From NCBI GenBank assembly GCA_963930655.1, contig OZ005608.1, forward strand, positions 17,757,271 to 17,821,270: a stretch of 64,000 bases of DNA, given 5' to 3'. Positions within the stretch are counted from its first letter, which is position 1, and every line of letters starts with the position of its first letter. The notes under the pieces are model-generated. The model was not told where the DNA came from, ran no database searches, and saw nothing but the letters and a program-made list of their open reading frames with translations. Made by a program: the position numbers and the translations under genes. This document shows, in pieces, positions 44,789 through 55,693 of the stretch. Source of the DNA: Myrica gale (lineage: Eukaryota > Streptophyta > Magnoliopsida > Fagales > Myricaceae).

Positions 44789-45779
44789 AAGCTATAAGAA
44801 GAAGAAGATGGAGAGAAAGAAAAAGAGTTCGACCAATATTGCAACATCTAGAGAGAGAAAGTCCAAGATTCGAAGAAATCCATTTGCTAAATCCTTCAAG
44901 TCCAGAAGCTCTCATTGTCAAATCCTCCTCTCTTGCTCATCATCGAAGATCTAGCCTCCAAAGATAAAGAGATTTCTTGAAGAAGGGACAACTCACTTGC
45001 AAGCTCATTTTGCTCTAACTTCTAGAGAGAGAAGTCATTTGAAGAAGAGGGAAAACCACACCTAGCAAGGAAACTTGTGCTCACACCTGCCAAACGTTAG
45101 GTTTCCTTCAAGAATCTTATCTTCTTACCTTTATTGAGCTTTATACTTGCTAATTTGGCTTAAAGAACCATTTCATAAGATTTGAGCTTTTCATTAGGTT
45201 ATTTGGCTAAGAGAGCTATTCACATGTGTACTCATTCTTTGTATAACTTTTGAGTGTTGTGTGAACACTTGTTGAGTGTTGGGAAAACACTTGGTCCTAC
45301 TTGTGAGAGTAGAATAAATCCTCTAGGTTGTGAGGATTTGTGAGAGTTAAAGTGTAAGCTCGGAAAACACTTTGTAAAGGTTCCTTAGCACCCGGGAAGC
45401 TAAGGTGTATTCGCTATTTGGAGAATAGTGGAGGAAGCCCAAGGAAGTCAATAGCCTTGGGGGTGGATGTAGGCAAGTGTTGGCCGAACCACCTAAAGAT
45501 AAGTATTCGCTATTTTTGATGCTTTATGATTCATGATTCATTGCTTATTTAGCTTATCATCTAGTATATTCAGATCTGCATTTTTATCCTTAGAGAAATA
45601 ACATTTTCCAGATTTGTGTTTTAATCGAAAAAGGGGCAAATTTTTGTAATACTCAATTCACCCCCTCTTGGGTTGTTATTTAGACTCACATTGACATATG
45701 ATATTATCTGCATATGCTGAATACTTATCTTATGTTTTTCTTAAATAAGAAAATGCAAACTAACCAAACCCGCGAATGA

Positions 45780-47000
45780 GCTTTGAACATAGACATCTGC
45801 ACTTGTGCCTTTGGATCCTTTATGTTTTTTGGATGCTCATGAACATGAGAAATTTCATGCCAACCGTGGTTTGCATAATCACAATATGATTGTTGAGCTT
45901 TTCTTGGAATTGTGGCATACTTTCATTCCTAGTTTATTTATAGGTCATGGATGAGATCCCTTTTTTTCGAATTTGTCATTTCCATCCAAGTTGTTAGTTC
46001 ATGAGTTCTACTCAAACTTTCACGATATTGATGAATCTACATTTAATTTCACCACGAATATTAGCGGACAGTCTTTTCGGGTTTCACCTGATATTATTGA
46101 GCGAACATTCAATATTCCCCATGTCCTCAACCCCACCTATCCATACCTACGTGAGATAAGAAAAAAGCATGCGTACCTGGATTGTTTCAGCGTCCTTATA
46201 CCTATGAGGGATCTTCGTATACCTTTGAGGAAACTCATGTTGTGAGTCACAATATGTTCACGAACATGTTCCCTACTAATCATATTTCGTTCTTGATACA
46301 ACGCTTATACAATACTTTTTCCATCTCTTTTCCCTCTTTTGAGTCTCGCTCTCGGGTTTAAAGCCCGATTTAGTATAATACACTGACTCAATGTCGGGCC
46401 CATCTTCACCGAGCATAATACTAGAAATTTTGGATAGATGCTCCAAGGATATCATACAATATTAAACTACAATCTTGTCACGACATTTTCCCTACTGGAA
46501 ATACAAGACAAGTTTGTTCACGATAAAGCAAGGCATCATAAAACAACTGAGACACTAATGTCATAGCTCATGTTGCGCACATTTACACGTCTATGAATCA
46601 ATCATCACTCAAGTCCAACACCTCCATAGGGGAAGCCTCCACATTTTTCTGGGGCTTCCCTTGCCTTATATGAGACTAGTGTCAAGGGACTCCACTATTT
46701 TGTCAGAGGATCAATGCACTGAAATATTGGGCATTTAGGTTCTTACATCCTACACCTCGATCATGTGTGGATGATGATCCCTCCTTTGAAGATAGATTAT
46801 TCATTAGCAACTTCATTGCGTGGTTGTATCAATCCAGGTACGCATGCTTTTTTCTTATCTCACATGCTGGAATTGGTGTACCCGTGGTTCTATGAAGAGT
46901 TTGGAAATAGTCATATGGCAGACTCCATAATAGGTTGTGTTACAGTCCAAAAGATGAATTAAACAGCGTGTCAACTTTATAGCTGGTTGCAAACAACATG
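45780..47000 (+). pseudogene. Degenerate retrotransposon ORF fragment (env-like or Athila-like N-terminal type)
   Basis: Between about 45,800 and 46,245 one frame (with a change near 45,950) reads HEKFHANRGLHNHNM, then LSFPSKLLVHEFYSNFHD, then FRVSPDIIERTFNIP. The pattern of an LVxEFYxN segment followed by a (V/I)SPxxI segment is common in uncharacterised plant retrotransposon ORFs. A second ORF at 46,765-46,962 may continue it. It is broken and unassigned to a specific family. It lies just downstream of the L2 LTR but is not in the order expected of that element. Confidence 0.4.
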
Positions 47001-48049
47001 TCAACTATTTCAAAAATAGCCAATACTATTCGTTTCATGTGTTTGTACGAGAGAAAGATGTTTGGCTTTTGGTTCATGTGATAATGACACCAACCAACGT
47101 CTCTGCTAGTATCCTACACATATCTGCACACATCTGTGATCCAGACATTCATTATCGGCTTTTGTAGGGTCACAACAAATTCACTTGGCTTATCTTTTCA
47201 TGAAAATATTCACAAAGATATCACACAGTGTCTCCATTCATGTCTCCTGCCTCTGTTTTTTCGGGTGACAGCCAAAAGCAACACTGCGTTTCAAGGTCAA
47301 GTAAAGAAGAAAGCAACACAATACACTACTATGCAGGTTTGGATATTGGTATGATTCTATTTTTGTTTAAATGTGTATTGATACAAAATCTAACCTCTAA
47401 AATGAGATAGACGTTAAAGTGCATCCAAGAAGAAATCAAGTACGTCCAAGAATAAAGCAAGCTGAGTTCTTTATTCCTGCTTACATAACATTGACAAGTC
47501 AAGCTAGTGTAGACCACGCTAGCGAGACTTCACAAAGATTCTATGAGGAAGCAAAACATGTTCTGATCAGCTGAACAGTGACGTTAGCCCGAAAGTTGAT
47601 AATTATAACCTCAATTGAGTGTAACCCGCAAGATACTTTGAAGACCCAGTGTAGAACATATGTTGCCTAGCCTTCCTCAACGATTCCCAGCGTAAAGATA
47701 AGACTGTAGTCTTCAAGGCATTTGAGTGAATTCTCTTACAATTTTCTAAGTGAGGGATAAATGCATAAGAGTTGGGAATTCTTTCAAATTATTCTCCTCG
47801 TTCTTCGCTTTTATTGGGAAAAAATTCAAAATCTTGAATATAAATTTGTTCAATATTTGTTGTACAAATTTGAGGGTGATCCGTTGTATTCAATTTATAT
47901 GCTCATTGTTGTACTTAAGCATCTTCTACTAAACAAATAAATTGTATATCGAACAAGTAAACTCAGTGAACGGTAAGTACAAAGTCATTTTTTTATCACT
48001 GGAAAGAAGGTGAATGCCTCGTCAATACAACTAGTCACTTTTTCTTCTT
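47001..48049. other. No recognisable gene
   Basis: AT-rich DNA with short uninformative ORFs. No family was recognised. Confidence 0.45.
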
Positions 48050-48089
48050 TTGTCTATTTTTTCAGAAGTGGTAGACCTTCAACAAAAGC

Positions 48090-48830
48090 CTAGGCAGAAG
48101 CTGTCCAAAGAGCACGACAACCCAGTAGCTCTAGGCCACAAAACACCAATGTATGCATTTGTTTATAAGGGTGAGAAGGGAGTGCCAATGATGTTTACAT
48201 TTGTTTATAAAGGGTGGAAAAGGAGTGTCAATGACTGAAGAGTGTTTTTATATTGTGTTACACGACCCTCAAATAAGTTTCCATGGCCTAGAGAAGATGG
48301 ATTTTCTCTAACTTCGTTGTCATTACATTTTTCCTTCAACATTGGACAATCTTTAACCGTAATATACATATTTATGGCTGGAAGGTCGCTACATCTGGTG
48401 GATACAGGTTTCCCCATAATTTTGAGGTTCTTACCCACGTAAGTGTGAACGATATCATCTTGTGAGTTTTTAAAGTGGTGATCGTGCAAGAGGTCCTAAG
48501 GAGCTCTTTAATTATTGACACTCATCATTACTGATGATGATTGAGCATTGCTTCGGCGTCTTGAAGAATCGGTTTCTATTGTTGGATACAATGCCCCGTT
48601 ATAATCCAATTAGACAAGCATTGTTCTCAATCACATATTGTGTTCTCCATAATTGGATCCAGGTTTCCAACGATGTCCCCACTTCCAGTGACTCTCTCCG
48701 TTCAACTTCTAGGGACCGTCTACTACAATCCAACGTCTTTTTGACCATCATTCGGCAACTTTCTATCTCAACTTTTTTTGTTATTGAGGATTTTTTTTGT
48801 AAGTCCAAACTTAACGTGTGTACAACTTGA
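48090..48830 (+). pseudogene. PIF/Harbinger transposase (DDE_4 nuclease) C-terminal pseudogene
   Basis: The most telling phrase is IEHCFGVLKNRFLLLDTMPRYNPIRQ followed by a cysteine- and HN-containing segment (YCVLHNWI) at 48,540-48,660: the C-terminal signature of plant Harbinger transposases, where the E is the last catalytic acidic residue. Upstream, 48,190-48,240 reads FTFVYKGWKRSVND and 48,395-48,420 reads LHLVDTGFP, equivalent to the GWxGSxxDSRV and YYLVDxGY motifs carrying catalytic Asp. These lie in different frames and contain stops. The N-terminal helix-turn-helix part is missing. Confidence 0.75.
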
Positions 48831-49007
48831 GTTTATGAGGAGTCTTAAAGTCTCACATTTCTAAAGTAATGTGGGCTCTTGTTTTCGAGAATTTATAAAT
48901 AAAGCCCCTTTGTAATCTCATCTTTACACCATTGAGTATACAAGTGTGCCTTATGAGTTGGGTCTTCCCACAGTGAATGTAGGTCTATGGACCGAACTAT
49001 TTAAATA

Positions 49008-49086
49008 AATGGTCAGTCACGAATCGAATTTCTCTCTTAATTTGAATGACCATTTATGATTGACAAATTCGATTCGTGACTGTCAC
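49008..49086. repeat. Compact nested inverted repeat next to an LTR end
   Basis: gtcacgaatcgaattt (about 49,015-49,030) is repeated inverted as aaattcgattcgtgac (49,065-49,080). Between them tgaccatttat is the inverse of ataaatggtca just before the first arm. The structure ends exactly where the 3.3-kb LTR begins (tgtcaca at 49,081). Confidence 0.8.
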
Positions 49087-52000
49087 ATCCTTGTGTTCGT
49101 ATTAGTCTCTAAACTCTTTTTGTAGTAACAAAGATGTATAAAAGGCAAGATTAAGACACGTCTTTATCCTACGGGTCTCAAGACTATAATATTTTCCTTG
49201 ACGTGTATAAAGATTACTATGTAATAAGGGAAAACCAGCGGAGGACCTTGTAAATATAACTCAGGAGACAAAATAGTGAAACGGAAGTCAAATTCATATA
49301 AAATATACTAATATAGTGAAAAGCAAGCAAAACCATGATATAAATAGGACAAACAGTACTCTGGAAAACAAAGGAAAAGAAAAACAACCAATCCATTGGA
49401 GTTAGGGATTAAGGGAGGACTCTGTGTCCTTACAAAACCTAGGCTAACATAGGTAAGCCTATATTAGGATCTCTAACCCTATTGTTCAAGCTTAATTACA
49501 GACAAGCCACACAAAGTAAAAGAAAACATAAAACATAAGCATTTCTCAAGAAGAGTCTTCATTAGATGATATAGTAAGGTCTATCCAGTCTATGTCGGTG
49601 TGGTTTGCTCCCACGAGGCCGTTCTCGCGTGAAAACTCTGGTTGGAGATCCTTCAGGATAAGGTAGGGCTGGAAGTCCACAAATACTTCTAGGCCATCAG
49701 TTACTAGTACTCGGACATGAACGACCAATACATGGGTGGGAGCTTGTGGGTAATGGAGTCAAAAACCGCCATAATTTTTCTTAATGAAATAAATGTGGAC
49801 AAGGAAATAAGGTGAGTCTTAAGGACTCAGTAAGGGGGAAATAGGGGCATGTGATGACAAACATATAAACAGTACCTAAATACTCGATAAGCAGTTCATA
49901 ATCCAAAGATAATACCAGTATAATCATATGCAATATGCATGTCTTGCTTATATGTCTGTAAAAAGGCATCGTGTCTGTAATATCATTTGCCTTCCATGTC
50001 CACTATTTCACCCTAGAGGCAGGATTGTGCGTCCAATCTCCCCTGCACTTTAGGACAATCCTAGGCATTCTGTTGCCCTAAGATAATAGGTAAAGGCCCA
50101 TCTGCCTTCTACCCTGGGGTCATCCACTACTCGGAAATGATGATTGCACTCCCCAGTGATTGGTACTACCATCAGCCAGTAAACTGTAAAAACTTTCATT
50201 GGCACAAATGTCATGCAAATGTCAAGTCCTTTATATCATTGATGCAAATCCTATGTAAAAGTCGTAACCATAACATCATTGGTGCATATTGAAATATGCC
50301 ACTTACCATGAATCACGTGTTGTAATATTTCTTAAACCCACTTACCATATCACATATAAACATGCCACTCAATCATTTCAATTTCATTATAAATCTTGTA
50401 AAAGACTTAGCATTTTATCAAATCCATGATTTACCAATAAAACCTAATACTTTTATCATATCCATATCTTGTATTTATTTCCAAATAAATATCATTAAAC
50501 TTTTATTTAGCCAAACTAAAATACTTAATCAAATTAGCAAGCAATTAGACTTAGATTAAAAACTTTCATTATTTAAACACAAGCCAAATATCCAAGTTCA
50601 ATATTTCAAGTCCAATAAGGACTTGAACTTGGGCTTGCTGACAAGCCAAATTCTTAACAAGATCAGTAGCTGAGGAAGGCTACTTGGATCAGCCCAAAAC
50701 AATGAAAAAGAGGCTCAATACATATGGTCAATTAAGTTAGACTTTTTGGGTCCAATAGGGACCTATCATTAGGCTCCATTTCCAAATCCCATAACCTAGA
50801 AAAATTCATTAGTATTACAGCCCATTAAAAAAGTCTGAGTGACAGAAAACAAGTCCAATTCGTGTAGCTATAGAAAAGACCAATTTTAGTGCAAAAACTT
50901 AATTTTTATCAATAACTTCAAATATTGATAACTTTTTCATCATAACTCCAAATGACTCTATATTTTAATTGAAGGTTTCTGATGGTGTTTAGTATAACTC
51001 CGCCAAATTTGAGATCAATCCGTGGTCATTTATTATATAATATAATTCACTAAGTGCACTGTTATCATTAATTAAGCAAAACTAGACTAGGTTTGATCTA
51101 ATTATCCATATCTTCCTTTTTTGACGAAAATATTTGCATGAAATATCTCCTATATGTTTATAATATATTTAAATCATACAAAAATTATGCCACGCAAGGA
51201 AATTACACAAGTTTCACAAAAATCTCTATTCTTCATCATTCTTTTGCATCTAATCAATATAACTTCACACTTAGCTCATGTTAAACATATTCAAAGGTTC
51301 CAGATCACTCCTTAGCATATTAATAACCTCAAATCATCAAAATACCATTAATTTCAGTGACACATAAACTACTCTTACCTCTCTTGAACTTTCTTGGTCT
51401 TTGATGAGCTTTATGAATTAAAAACCTACATAGAGCTTGCTGTTAGTATCAAAATCATCATAATAACTTCAAGGATAGTAAAGCTCAAGAGGACCTCAAC
51501 GTTTACCACTTTTCTCCAAAAATTTCCTCTTTTTCTTCCTCCTAGAGCAATTCGTCTAGCCTTCTCCTCTCTCCCTCCTTCTTCCTTCTACAACCTCCTA
51601 TTTATACTACTCATTGACCATAGTTTGCCTCCTAGGGTTAGTTTAAATATGCTGGGGGTTAATTAGACCATATGATCATGTATGCCACTAGGTTAGGGAG
51701 TCGAGACAAGGCTTGAAGCTGAATTGGGGAAGGGGGCGGCAACAACTCAAATGGTGACAAGTTTTGTATGGTTTTAATTATTGCTAATCACTATCAATCA
51801 TTACATGCAATCCTAGGGGCTTTGACTTGTTTTGTGAGTCAAAGGGAGAGGTGGCATGGGCTGGGCCGAGTGATGTGTTCAGGGGCTCAATTCCAAGAAA
51901 TTTCCAAGCAATTTCATGCCCAAAGTCATAAAAACATGGTTTCCAAGCCCAATTACTCTATTTCTTGCAAAAATTCTTAAAAATAATCAATAGGGTCCAT

Positions 52001-52381
52001 GGCAATCCTAGATTAGGTCCTATTGACTTGGTGATTGAGGGAGTAATGTAAACCAAGCAAAAAGTTTGAAGAAAAATAAGGTTTTATAATAAATTGAGGA
52101 TAAAAACATGAAATAAGAGTATTTTAGTATTTTCCAGCAATAATATATATTATTTAAAACATTTCAAGTTACTAAATGAGTAAAATAAGTAATTGAATTA
52201 AAGAGCTCAAAAAGATAAGAACGAAGATATTTTTCTCATAATTTTTGGTTATATAAAACTATTTTTAGAGATTTTTTAATTTTTAAGCTAATAAAATAAT
52301 TAAATCAATACTATTTATTATAATCCAATTAAAAAAATTAGGATAAGTAATAATGCTCAGAGGTCGTGTATTACCGTGACA
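49081..52381 (-). mobile_element. Long LTR family R, copy 3 (about 3.3 kb, probable solo LTR)
   Basis: On the minus strand it begins TGTCACGGTA at 52,381 and ends GGATGTGACA at 49,081: 3,301 bp with TG...CA ends and inverted TGTCAC/GTGACA termini. The last ~1.47 kb is colinear with 34,560-36,035. A purine-rich leader-like block lies near 51,400-51,600, as expected for the R/U5 side of a long LTR. No internal domain or second LTR was found, and flanking 5-mers (gtgac / cttgt) do not match, so the solo-LTR reading is not fully proven. Confidence 0.6.
49546..49772 (-). pseudogene. LTR-embedded small ORF, copy 3 (frameshifted)
   Basis: Homologous to the ORF at 35,452-35,682. The ATG (49,770-49,772, ATGGCGGTTTTTGA) is in place, but one base is missing in the CTCCCACCC stretch compared with CTCCCTACCC, shifting the frame near codon 13. 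Downstream the conserved frame continues without stops: HVRVLVTDGLEV, then PYLILKDLQPEFS, ending WIDLTISSNEDSS and TGA at 49,546. The acceptor-like cag of copies 1 and 2 is not preserved here. It is a decaying copy of the same small protein. Confidence 0.55.
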
Positions 52382-52650
52382 CTTGTCCGAAGTGTCTGGA
52401 TTCCCTCGACATCGAGCTTGTTCGAACAAGTGTAGCCAAGACTAGTCTTTATGAGGCCACTAAACCTTAATCAATTAAACCTTGGAGCCCAAAATTCAAA
52501 GCTTCATGAAGATTTAGGAAAACACTACAATAGGATATTTCGATTCTGATTTGTGGGCTAAGCTTCTGACGGTGAGAGAGAGAGAGAGATTCGGCTGCTG
52601 GGAGGGAAGAAGTCGGGGAAAGAGAAAGGAAGGATGACTGTAAATGTTAC

Positions 52651-52855
52651 GGCTATGTTTGTTTAAGTTCTCAAAAAAATTTCAAAAACTTCTCACTCAC
52701 TTTTTCATCAATTCCAATACATTTTCACCAATCCCAATAACTTTTTACAAATTTCAACAACTTTTAACTAACTTTTCATCAATCTTAAGAGAATCTACAC
52801 TACTTCTAAAAAAACAAAAAAACAAAAATTGTTTTGAGAACTAAACCAAACATAG
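52651..52855 (+). mobile_element. Small MITE (family M), second copy
   Basis: From ggctatgtttg at 52,651 to ccaaacatag at 52,855 (205 bp), with imperfect terminal inverted repeats CTATGTTTG / CAAACATAG. It is colinear with the inverted copy at 28,008-28,192 in the SR45 intron. No coding capacity. Confidence 0.75.
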
Positions 52856-53064
52856 ACATTTCGTTTTGACCCAGGGTCTTTTTTTTTACCAGCCCCGTTT
52901 TAAAAAATAATAATAATACCGGAACAAGAAAATTCTCCGATTTCGACGAAATTTTTGGATCCTGTTCCAATTTTGAAAAAGGGAAAAATTCATACCAATT
53001 CTAGTACCGGATATGGAACCAGAATTTCAATTTCCACCGAAATATTTGCACACCCTTAAACATG
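52856..53064. mobile_element. Fragment of hAT-like element with GAACCGG-type words
   Basis: Contains phrases (agtaccggatatggaaccagaattt, split by a few bases, and an end gcacacccttaa) resembling the element around 36,269-36,750, including the CACCCTTA/TAAGGGTG terminus. The other end is unclear because a GA microsatellite and the MITE lie beside it. This is a weak assignment. Confidence 0.35.
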
Positions 53065-53776
53065 TAAGAGATATTAGAAAGAGTTGGTACAAACAAATCA
53101 TACAAATCAAGAACAAAAATTACTCGTATCAAGAAAAGCCTATACAAAAGGAGTATCAAATAAGGAAATCAATAAACTAACCATCATCAAGCAAACAAAG
53201 CCCTATCTGTATTGGAATCCTCACAATTTTCTCCAATTAAAAAGACGATCGAAATTTTAACAACCCTAAAATTTTACTTCTCAAACACGAAGATCATTGT
53301 ATGTATTTAACCTAATAGTTAAAACATGTAAGAGATCAAATACTTATACTACTTATCGACCACACTTGAAACAACCAAGTATTAGAGATTAGCTAAGATC
53401 CTTCCGATACTTCTGTCAAGGCATTGTGATGCTTAACTAGGAACACTAATAACCTCCTATTGTACTAATAAAAATTTCAACTTTTATCTAGACTTTTGCT
53501 TCGCCCTATTCTTATGATAATGTGTTAATTCTAGAAACCTGGACATGTTGTTAAAATCCCATAAAATTCTAGGCAATGATTTTTAAATGTTACAATAAAG
53601 AAAGTACAGAGGGAGAGTGGAAAAGAGTTTTCCTATGATAAAACACTCTTAATACTCAAGTCTCCTATGCTTTTTTCACATCCGCTTAACTCCTGGAAAA
53701 CCACGTCTACCTTGCTTATTCTTAATCGCATAGCATACCTTTTGAGCCAAAATTGTATTCTCCTTAATTGATTATG
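53065..53776. other. No recognisable gene
   Basis: AT-rich spacer between the hAT-like fragment and the copia reverse-transcriptase relic; it may include eroded pol sequence. Confidence 0.4.
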
Positions 53777-55155
53777 ATGAAAATTTTTCCTTGGTTGTCA
53801 AACACACTTCTATCAGGACAGTGTTAGCATTGCTAGCTCACTATGACATGGTTTTGGAGCAAATGGATGTGAAGACAGTTTTTCTACATTGTGATTTGGA
53901 AGAGCAAATTTACATAGAGCAGCCATAAGAGTTTAGTCAACCTGGACATGAGAACTTAGTCTGTAAATTAAAGAAGTCACTTTATGGATTGAAGCAATCT
54001 CTGAGGCAGTGGTATAAGCGATTTGACTCCTACATGATCAGAATTGGCTACCAGAGATGTGAGTATGATTGTTGTGTATACGTTAAGAGCCTTGATGACG
54101 GTTCAACGGTATGTGGATGATATGCTTATTGCGGCTAAGAGTATAAAGCAAGTCGACAAACTAAAGTCTTTATTGAGTAGAGAATTTGACATGAAGGATT
54201 TGGACAGCCAAGAAGATTCATGGGATGGAGATTCATAGGGACGGGGATGCTAAGGAAATTATGGTTATCTCAGGCCGGTTATGTGGAGAAGCTGTTGGAA
54301 AGGTTCAACATGGGGAATGCAAAACCGGTTAGTACACATTTGGCTAATCATTTCCGTTTATGTACCTCATAGTGCCCAAAGACAGTTGAAGAAAATGAAG
54401 ACATGTCAAATGTCTCATATGCCAGTGCAGTGGGGTGTCTGATGTATGTCATGGTATGTACCATGCCAAATTTGGCTCATGCAGTCAGCATGGTGAGCAA
54501 GTAAATGGCAAATCCAGGGGAGAGCATTGGGATGCAGTCAAGTTGATTTTCAGATATTTGAGGGGGACTACAGATTATGACATTATGTTTGAAAGACAGC
54601 GGAGCGATTTGTCAATTGTCGGATATGTATATGCAGATTATGCTAGTGACTTGGATGACATGAGATTGAACACAGGTTATGTCTTTACTCTTGTAGGAGG
54701 GCCCATTTGTTGGAAGTTCATGATTCAATTTGTTGTTGCATTGTCCACAACTGAGGCTGAGTACATGGCAGTCGCTAAGGTTGCTAAGGAAGCTTTGTGG
54801 CATACAGGGCTAGTCAAGTAGCTGAATGTTCAGAAAGGTGGAGTTTAGTTGTGATAGTCAAAGTGTCATTTATTTGGCGAAGAACCAACTGTATCATGCA
54901 AGAACCAAACATATCAATGTGAGGTTTCACAAGATCAAAGAGTTGGTTGCTTCTAGTGAATTGTTGCTGGAGAAAGTTCACACCTCTGAGAATGCAGCAG
55001 ACATGTTGACTCACAGAGAAGTTCAAGAATTGCTTGGACTTGATAAATAACTCCAGGTGCTAGAGAGAGGAGGCGTTCCTAACCTGTTAGTTCCAGGTGG
55101 AGGCGAAAACTTGTTTGATTTTCTCCTAAGGGTCAATATTGGCCAAGGTGGAGAT
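53777..55155 (+). pseudogene. Ty1/copia reverse transcriptase-RNase H relic
   Basis: The order is that of copia pol. RT begins with MDVKTVFLHCDLEE and IYIEQP, then LKKSLYGLKQS. The catalytic YVDDMLIAAK follows at about 54,110, with the roughly eight residues that usually precede it deleted. RNase H follows: ADYASDLDDMRLNTGYVFTL, LSTTEAEYMAVAKVAKEALW, and CDSQSVIYLAKNQ at 54,845-54,890. There are several stops (for example after EQP) and frameshifts. The pol frame ends at about 55,050 and is followed by a polypurine-like ggtggagatt directly before the LTR. Gag, protease, integrase and the 5' LTR are missing. Confidence 0.85.
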
Positions 55156-55475
55156 TGTTGGATAAAGATGGCTCCTCTTTTTATAATATACAAGTAGTTG
55201 AGTTATGATGGGATATCTAATAAGATATCAAGTATTTGAGTTCTATTAGGATATCCAAGTATTTAAACTCTAATGGGTTATCTAATTATTTGAGTTCTAA
55301 TAGGTTTAGGAATACAAGATCTGATGTTTCTTATAAATAATCATTCTATGATGTAACCCAGGAATTATTCAAGATAGTAAACCGCTCTCTCATGTGGATG
55401 TAGACATATTGCCAATCCAGGTTAAATCTCTGTCTTAATTCTCTCTTTTTCTTCAATTTCCGTATATTGTCAACA
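55156..55475 (+). mobile_element. 3' LTR of the copia relic (320 bp)
   Basis: Begins TGTTG at 55,156 right after the purine tract and ends CAACA at 55,475, giving perfect 5-bp inverted ends. An inner segment has three degenerate copies of tatttgagttctaatagg-type words. It lies about 220 bp downstream of the stop codon of the NAL1-like gene and points towards it, so transcripts from the two would converge. Confidence 0.8.
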
Positions 55476-55693
55476 ACATTCACAGAACAAATGCATCCTA
55501 CAGGCCAAATTCATCTTAACAAACAGAACCTGGGATATGAATGTTTGTAGAGCATCATCCAAAGGTACACTTGGAAGCTCACTTCCAGATTTCAGCAGAC
55601 TCTGCCAATTGTTTGAGCAGAAAATTTACAATTCATTATGCAGTCGACGGTTAGCAAGTTCTGACATAATGCCATGGGCGTCCAAAATTTGAT

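Larger units (their letters stand above)
43870..45696 (+). mobile_element. 3' LTR of SIRE/Maximus-like copia element (family L2)
   Basis: Begins TGTTAGCCC immediately after the polypurine tract and runs to about ...CACATTGACA at 45,696 (about 1.83 kb). It contains leader-type blocks (cttagcacccgggaagctaag; gtggatgtaggcaagtgttgg; actcaattcaccccctctt) shared with family L1 in arrangement. The U3 part carries tandem 98-bp and 180-bp duplications. The 3' limit is inferred from TG...CA and could be off by some bases. Confidence 0.7.
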
